From Oncomelania hupensis (lineage: Eukaryota > Mollusca > Gastropoda > Littorinimorpha > Pomatiopsidae), in NCBI GenBank assembly GCA_036898135.1, contig CM072525.1:50250515-50314514 (forward strand): a stretch of DNA of 64,000 nucleotides, read 5' to 3'. Each line of letters starts with the position of its first letter. Position 1 is the stretch's first letter. The notes beneath the pieces were generated by a model. It had not been told where the DNA came from, did not search any database, and saw nothing but the letters and a program-made list of their open reading frames with translations. Positions 57,141 to 64,000 of this stretch are shown piece after piece. Both the position numbers and the translations under genes were made by a program.

Positions 57141-59095
57141 CAAAAAAGTTTTGCACCAACCGTAGTTCACTGAACATGTAATGCTGAACAGAAACAACAT
57201 AGATTAATTACTACACGGGATGTGGCGGATAAATAAACGTTTTAAGTGATGCAATAGAGACATTACTACACGCTAACAATCATATAATGTGCATTAAAAT
57301 CATCAAGACCTTAAAGGTTGCTTTAAACAAACAAACACATGCATAAGCCTACATACGAACATTAATAGCTAAATAAATAACTAAGACTAAGACTCAAGAC
57401 TATATTACCCAATAAATTCAAAATACATAGGGTTTTGTTTTGATGATGCGGTAAAACAATAATTAACTCTGCAACAACAAACATCCTTCGACTGGACATT
57501 AAAACATTAAATAATCTCATAGAAAAGAAGTTGTTTTAGGACGTAAACACACACATAAACAAACAAACGCGCGCGCACGCACACACACTCACTCATAGAC
57601 ACATACTTCTTCATGGGTATTTAAATTGACATAATCATATAATGTGCATTAAAACCTTCAAAATATTTGCATTACAGCACATTGTCACACATTAAGACAA
57701 TTAGCATGAAAGAATCAACATCGAGGTTTAACGTCTACACCCACCATTACCGATTAATTACATTATCACAGTAAAACATGAGCATGACCCCAGCAGCCAA
57801 CTAACATCAAACCAAACTATGCAGTCCATCCGTATCAAAGAAGAACCCTCACAGCAAGAATATTACACGAGTTAAAAATAAATATATGAATACAAATAAA
57901 TAAATAAATAAATAAATAATGTAAAATATACAAATATTTATTGCAATAATTACGTTTATCAAAGTTCAAAGCAAATATAACTATTGCAGAGTGCATAAGC
58001 TTGCTCACCAAAATAATTCCAGAGTCGAAAAAGCCAACTCCAGAGAAAACAACCCATCTCAGTGGACCGCCACAGCAAAGCTGTACCGTAATGTGTACTC
58101 TTACTCCACATGTTCCTCACGTAAGCCTTTTACCCACACGTTAAATCACCATAAATTTCTCATAAGGTAAACCTTACTTACATACCCAACTGTAATTAAC
58201 GCCGTGGTGCGATGGCAAAGTGGAGCAAGCCCTTGAGGCGTGTGACCTTTGAACGCAAGGTGTCCTTGGTTGGCGACATCCGCACAAACAGCGAAAATCT
58301 TCAAAATACAGACAAATGAACCACCAACGCACGAAATAAGATCTTTAGTAATTGCAGATAATACTTAGAATTACTTTCAAATAGTCGGGGAATTAGAACG
58401 ACCCAAATGTCGGTCAGGCGGTTTTTCGGTTGGTCCCTGGCATGCAATTTATCGAGAACCACTGTACAGATTGTGACCAAAGGACATTATCGAAGTTAGC
58501 AGCCAGCCTAAATGAACACTTTTGAAAATGCTGATTTTCAGCTATCTATGCGAGTGTTTGGAAATTCATTTGAATGACTAGCCATCTTTTTTTCTATCAA
58601 AATTAGGCTTGCTGCACTAGCTTTACATTAGCATCATACTACAGGAGGTCTTACACATAGGAAGCTATTTCTCTTTACTTCACATTATACACCGTCACCC
58701 AAAAGGTATAACACTTTTACTCTACAGACTAGCTGTCAAGACCATACAAGTGTCTGGACTCGTTACAGAAGTGTTTATCGTTTCTTGTAAATGTTTGTTA
58801 TCTTTCAAGGATTTCTGAGCGATATATTTTATAGCTTTGGTGATTTTACGAGAATAAGTTTATTCTTTATTGAAGTGTAGCAGTACACAAATTGAACAGT
58901 CTTTGTCTTTTTGAAGATGTTTATAGTTTATTTCCTGTATTTTTTTCCCAATCACATACAGGCCAAATTTAACCTCACTCTTTCTGGCGATGCAGTTTGA
59001 ATTATGATCTTGCGCCCCCCTTAGGGTGGGGGTGGGGGGGGGAGGTGGACGACTCGGCAAGTTGCACAGCCAGGCATTATTGTTGTCCAGTGGTC
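57141..59095. other. Non-coding AT-rich stretch
   Basis: (CA)/(CG) patch at 57548-57600 and (AAAT)n at 57893-57920. The phrase TCATATAATGTGCATTAAAA occurs twice (57280 and 57633). A G-run lies at 59025-59043. No gene recognised. Confidence 0.45.
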
Positions 59096-59097
59096 TT

Positions 59098-59330
59098 GTA
59101 TTGCGCTTTACGGGCTTAAGTGCTGCTCAAGGCGCTGGTTAAAACAGGATCTAAGTCAAGCCACCTTAAGGCGCCAATGTGCTGCTTTACGCCCAGGACA
59201 ACTGCGATTCTGGAAGGCCCAGGAAGAGAACAGGTCCTAATGCTTGCCGGGGGTATTTATTTGCGGCATTCCTCCTTCCAGACCATGAGTGTCGGGATCT
59301 TTAATTTAAGTCCTTGCGATCAAATGTATA
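59098..59330 (-). repeat. Rep-C, minus-strand copy
   Basis: Plus-strand GCGCTTTACGGGCTTAAG, CTGCTCAAGGCGCTGG, CATGAGTGTCGGGATCTTTA are the complement of Rep-C blocks in reversed order. Confidence 0.75.
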
Positions 59331-59489
59331 ATTTATAAGAGATAAAGAAAAACAGAGAGACACTTTTTATAATATAATTCAATAATTTCAAGAAAATTTA
59401 GTGCCAAGTGAATAATACACAAGGAATGCATTTGGTCAACGCTGCAGCACCACACACAAAAGCACATTTTACAAACTTTTGAAACAACT

Positions 59490-59597
59490 TTATTAGGGAT
59501 AAATATTTTAGACTAATTAAAAAGTCTAATCTTCCAATCTCTCCCTTAACAAATGAATATAGGAAAGAACCTTTAACATTAACTTGGAAATCATATA

Positions 59598-59641
<44 letters not shown>

Positions 59642-59690
59642 ACACCAACATCTTCATCATATCTTTAAACAATTTTGGGCAACCTCCCCC
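59490..59690 (+). repeat. Rep-D, copy 2
   Basis: Matches 25505-25700 with the internal CA array expanded to about 44 bp (59595-59638). Confidence 0.85.
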
Positions 59691-59708
59691 TCCCTATTTC
59701 CCACTCTT

Positions 59709-59709
<1 letters not shown>

Positions 59710-59746
<37 letters not shown>

Positions 59747-59747
59747 A

Positions 59748-59846
<99 letters not shown>
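59710..59846. repeat. (GAT)n(AAT)n array at a LINE 3' end
   Basis: About 23 GAT units then about 22 AAT units. On the minus strand it follows the LINE at 59944-60414 after a short 3' UTR. Confidence 0.95.
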
Positions 59847-59943
59847 TTTAAAAGAAATAAATAAATACATAATAATTTAAAAATTAAAAAACAAACATTA
59901 CAAACTGTTATCATATCAAAATACATGACTTTTGTAATTAATT

Positions 59944-60414
59944 TTAAAGATGCCTACATAGGTTATATTTGAAAGAAAATATTGCGTCGCAAGATTTACA
60001 CTCCAGAGGGAGAGAGTTCCATACAGCAGCTTCATTAAATGATAGGCCCTTTTTGTAAAAATCAATGCGAGAGAGAGGTAGTTTATAATTATATAAGCTA
60101 TGCCCATCAACTGGCTTAGTAAAAAAATATATCAAGATATGCAAGTGTTCCTCCGTGTGTGATTTTGAACATAAGGAAAGCTGGATTAAAAATAAATTCT
60201 TGATTGCTTTTTTATGAAGACTGTTTAGCTGTTTAATTTGTGCGTCACTTGCATTACACCAAATAGTTGATGCATAATTAAAGTAAGACAGACAGTGGGC
60301 ATATAAAAAAGATTTTAATGCACCAACCGTAACAAAATGTCTAAATTTATTTGGAAGGAAAAAGTATTTAGAATTTTTCTGACAGATATGGTTATTGTGT
60401 GATCGCCAGCTTAG
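59944..60414 (-). pseudogene. CR1/Rex-like LINE, C-terminal reverse-transcriptase fragment
   Basis: On the minus strand the frame reads LSWRSHNNHICQKNSKYFFL, then NKFRHFV, LSYFNYASTIW, QLNSLHKKAIKNLF, and ends LSFNEAAVWNSLPLECKSC and SFKYNLCRHL. The order (SWxSHI..IC, LxKxRHF, YASTIW, KKAI, WNSLP, SFK) is that of CR1/Rex1 LINE ORF2 C-termini and parallels 37445-38190. It is open for over 140 codons, less decayed than the other copies. The 5' side is cut off by a (GA)n array (60415). Confidence 0.88.
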
Positions 60415-60425
60415 TGAGAGAGAGA

Positions 60426-60457
<32 letters not shown>

Positions 60458-60522
60458 CATACAGACAGACAGGCAGACAGACAAGCAGACAGACAGACAG
60501 AGACAGAAAGACAGTCAGACAA
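60415..60522. repeat. (GA)n grading into (CAGA)n
   Basis: GA units to about 60457, then CAGA tetramer variants. Confidence 0.95.
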
Positions 60523-60748
60523 ACAGAATGACGCAGATGTACATCAAGACATTCTGTCAGTTAGTCTATACATCCACCCTCTACAAGCAGACACACATGA
60601 CTAGGCCTACCAAATAATATTACGCTAAACACCCGGGTCTTTTGTGCGCTAGTTATCACTGCCATCATCGCCCGCCAAAGCAGGCCGTCCTATCGCCTCT
60701 TTTTCACAACTACTTGACGGAACACGCATAAAATGACAACCAGCTAGA

Positions 60749-60806
60749 CAAGATGGCGGCACTCCTATTTCCGCTGGCGGGACCCATCCACCTTTTGCGC
60801 ATGCGC
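60749..60806. promoter_or_regulatory. Promoter-like YY1 and NRF1 sites
   Basis: CAAGATGGCGGC (60749-60760) is a strong YY1 match and TGCGCATGCGC (60796-60806) a full NRF1 palindrome, 35 bp apart, in CpG-containing sequence. This pair is typical of TATA-less promoters of housekeeping genes. No coding exon was recognised on either side within the window. Confidence 0.5.
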
Positions 60807-61371
<565 letters not shown>

Positions 61372-61472
61372 GCAGGTTTAAATGATTGTATAAATGTATT
61401 ATGTTTGCATGGATGCTTGAAACAAAAGACTAGGTCTAATAATAATAAATAAATGAATTAATTAATTAATTA

Positions 61473-61556
<84 letters not shown>

Positions 61557-61559
61557 TAT

Positions 61560-61622
<63 letters not shown>
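61473..61622. repeat. (AAT)n then (AGT)n
   Basis: About 27 AAT units, TTATT, then about 20 AGT/TAG units. Confidence 0.97.
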
Positions 61623-61782
61623 GATATTTAAAAGGAGTATGTTCTAGTAGGGAACAGTTCAAAGCGTGTCCTCACACATTTACACACTGATTAAACATTA
61701 GTACAATACATATACATACATGGCTGGAAGCAGGCCAAATCAAAGCGGACTGAGGGAGAGGCAATAATATACAAAATCATTC

Positions 61783-61868
61783 CCTACACACACACACACA
61801 CACACCCACACACGCACACACACACACACCTACACACACACCCACACACCCACACACACACACACACC
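61783..61868. repeat. (CA)n with CCCACA variants
   Basis: CA dinucleotides with scattered CCC and CG interruptions. Confidence 0.93.
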
Positions 61869-62235
61869 CGAGGCGATATGGAAGAAACAGTTTGAAGACA
61901 GAATGACCCAGATTTTAAGAATAACCTGTAAGCTTAAAATTATTATCCTTGTAACATGTGGTAATTGTAATAAATGTTATAAGTCTAAACAGAAAGGTCT
62001 AAAGTCTTACTTCCTGTTTCTTGTTTTAACTTCACAAAACCCAAAACAATTTTTGACACTCCAACTATTGCTTTTTAATAATCTCTCTCAGCATTACATT
62101 TCTCTTCTGTCTCCCGAAAGTTTGGATATAACCAGGGATCATTACGTTTTCGTTTTGTTTTCTGTGTAAATAGTATGAACAGTAATAATACTTTCTCAAT
62201 GATGCTGTTCATGATGTAGTGCGAATGTTGTGATG
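61869..62235. other. Non-coding stretch
   Basis: An 88-codon plus-strand frame (61903-62169) shows no motif. Confidence 0.45.
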
Positions 62236-62335
62236 ATGCGTACGAATGATGTGTGTAAGCGCATTGAGTTGTTATTCTACTGAAAAATGCGTTGTATAAA
62301 TGCAATTTATTATTATTTATTTATTATTATAACCC
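62236..62335 (+). repeat. SINE-type 3' tail with (ATT)n
   Basis: TGTGTAAGCGCATTGAGTTG and TGCGTTGTATAAATGCAATT precede ATT units. The same GCGC-TATAAAT-ATT order occurs at 33930-34010. Confidence 0.7.
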
Positions 62336-62742
62336 CTGATCATCAAAGCAAACGCAGACTTCCCTTATCGCAACTAAGCAATTCTAGCAACTGCAATATG
62401 CTTTTCGAAACTATTCAAACATTACAACAAGTCCGACGACTGTGGCACCTTTGTAACTTTGTATAGGTGTAGCCACTGTTGGATTCCATTCCCAGGACGC
62501 GAATAACGTACCATGCAACCCAGCAAACAGTTGGTAAGACAAAGAGACGCTTAATCCATTAGGAAAGTATGAAGTAGAAAGTATAACTCATTCTTCAAGA
62601 AATTTATTTTTAAAATATTTAAACTACCACACACAAACAATTCAACAGCAACAACGTCAACAGCAGAAACAGCAAACAGAACCACCACCAAAAACAATAA
62701 TAAATAACAACGCCAACAACAGCTAAATATCTTCATCACAAT
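62336..62742. other. Non-coding stretch
   Basis: CAA/CAG-rich patch at 62640-62720; no gene. Confidence 0.5.
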
Positions 62743-62743
62743 C

Positions 62744-62745
62744 AC

Positions 62746-62810
<65 letters not shown>

Positions 62811-62814
62811 CCAT
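62744..62814. repeat. (ATC)n array
   Basis: About 23 ATC units. Confidence 0.97.
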
Positions 62815-62894
62815 CGTTCATTTATTGTTAAAGAATGTGCATATAGATCTAGCATAAACTTAATTATTATAACAAATGAAATAAAATAAAATGC

Positions 62895-63300
62895 GTTAAG
62901 GAAGAAAGAAAATAAACAGAAACGAATAAAAGAAGAATGAGAAATAAATACATTTTAAAAAAAAACAAAGAAAGAAGAATAAGAAAAGAAAAGAAAGAAA
63001 TGAAAGGAATAAAACAGAAAAAGAAAAGAAAGTTGATTTAGTAAGAAAAAAAAGAACGAAAAAAAGAAAGGGCAAAAGAAAGATAGAAATGAAAGGAATA
63101 AAACAGAAAAAGAAAAGAAAGTTGAATTAGTAAGAAAGAAAGAACGAAAGAAAGGGCGAAAGAAAGACAGAAAGAAAGAAAGAAAATGAAGAAAAAAGAA
63201 AAAGTAAAGAAAAAAGAATTAGAAAGAAAAAACAGGAAGAAAATGAAATGAAAGGAAGAAAAAATAAAAAGAAAAAAAAGAAGATTTAGTCAGAAAGAAA
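62895..63300. repeat. Purine-only strand tract with an 88-bp duplication
   Basis: Over 90 percent A/G on the plus strand. GAAATGAAAGGAATAAAACA and AGTTGA(T/A)TTAGTAAGAAA occur twice, near 62998 and 63087. Confidence 0.88.
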
Positions 63301-63848
63301 TAATGAAAAACTGATAAAGCAGTCAATCATTCAAGAAAGGTTTGAGCTCTAAAATGGTTTAAACCTACTTACCATAGTATGATAAAGATGATCAGGTAAT
63401 CCAATATTCAGAAATAGCTCGAAGGATGACGGAAATATTCTCAACAGATGTATACTATGGATTTCATACAAGTGAATTATCGTGATCTTTGAACCAAATA
63501 ATTGTCAATATAACATAAATAAAATAAAAACAAAATATGTGGGTATGTCCACGGCGTCTTGATGCCTTTGAGTTTGTGTCGGTTCATATCTGTCGTTTAT
63601 CTTCTGTATTGTATATTTTATATGCTTACTTTGACTTGACTTAATTATTGTTATTTAAATTCTTGGGAATGTACCCAACATTATTCAGTAAGCTTATGAG
63701 TAACAAGTTTTAAAGTGTAAAGAGTATTTTAAAACATCTTGTCAACTGTGTACTGCTGTACCGTTATGAAATAAATAACATTGCAGCCGCATTACGCCAC
63801 AGATAGGTTCTTTATTCATGATGAAAACCGTTTAGTTTATTTAATCAT
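63301..63848. other. Non-coding stretch
   Basis: AT-rich; nothing recognised. Confidence 0.5.
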
Positions 63849-63849
63849 T

Positions 63850-63900
63850 GTTTTTAGGGTTCAGCGGACTGCAAAGAGCCGAATCAGGACCACCCCTTGG
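63850..63900 (+). repeat. Rep-F, copy 3 (short)
   Basis: TTTTAGGGTTCAGCGGACT and GAGCCGAATCAGGACCA correspond to the Rep-F core. Confidence 0.65.
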
Positions 63901-63962
63901 TTGAAAGAGGGCTCACACCTGATCCGTATAAAAGATCTGCTGAAACAACTCTAAAGGTGGAG

Positions 63963-64000
63963 GGGCCGGGTAGCTCAGTTGGTAAGAGCGTCTTGCTAGT
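63963..64000 (+). mobile_element. SINE-A copy 5, cut by the window end
   Basis: The first 38 bp of SINE-A, including the A box TAGCTCAGTTGG, are identical to copies 1 and 2. Confidence 0.9.

Overview
This is eukaryotic, repeat-dominated DNA with one short multi-exon gene candidate. There are no operons, no Shine-Dalgarno-type organisation and no long open frames outside simple repeats. The density of (GA)n and trinucleotide arrays, tRNA-headed SINEs with A and B boxes, CR1-like LINE tails, hAT and Tigger DNA transposon remnants and GT/AG-bounded exons all point to an animal genome. A marine invertebrate, most likely a mollusc and perhaps a gastropod, is my inference from the repeat style; nothing in the window proves the taxon. 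Family names used here (SINE-A, SINE-B, SINE-5S, HTU, Rep-C to Rep-F) are my own labels.

Layout. 1-10.6 kb: gene-free DNA with microsatellites, minisatellites (28 bp at 2.6 kb, 158 bp x3 at 5.5 kb, 45 bp at 6.2 kb), a mini-retroposon at 2441 and a SINE-A copy plus a hairpin-tailed unit at 8.99-9.27 kb. 10.64-15.08 kb: a nested transposon. An outer hAT-like element (5-bp target duplication CTCAA) is interrupted by a second hAT-like element (5-bp duplication ATGTC), which contains a long inverted repeat and a CR1-like LINE 3' end. Both transposase genes are broken. 15-28 kb: simple repeats, a TTAA-flanked TIR element (23.4-24.0 kb), local duplications and a palindromic pair of YY1-like sites (27.09 kb). 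28.1-35.3 kb: two Tigger/pogo deletion derivatives, SINE-B copies, another TIR element, and the only convincing host gene.

That gene lies on the minus strand at 33239-30780 in three exons. They join in phase into a 212-residue protein with a signal peptide, a cysteine-rich ectodomain, one membrane span and an acidic tail. It looks like a small Shisa/VOPP-type (STMC6) membrane adaptor. Intron 2 carries a SINE-A copy and facing GT and CA arrays.

35-64 kb: CR1-like LINE 3' fragments (37.4, 47.9, 48.3 and 59.9 kb), a SINE with a 5S-rRNA-like promoter (49.67 kb), three further SINE-A copies (50.4, 54.1 and 63.96 kb), long GAA/CTA/ATC/AAT/AT arrays, purine-only tracts and a few promoter-like CpG motifs without a visible gene.

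The main biological theme is retroposition. SINE-A, the hairpin-tailed units and the mini-retroposons end in stem-loops of similar plan, several in exact target-site duplications, which suggests one LINE machinery mobilises them. Several trinucleotide arrays sit exactly where LINE or SINE 3' tails end.
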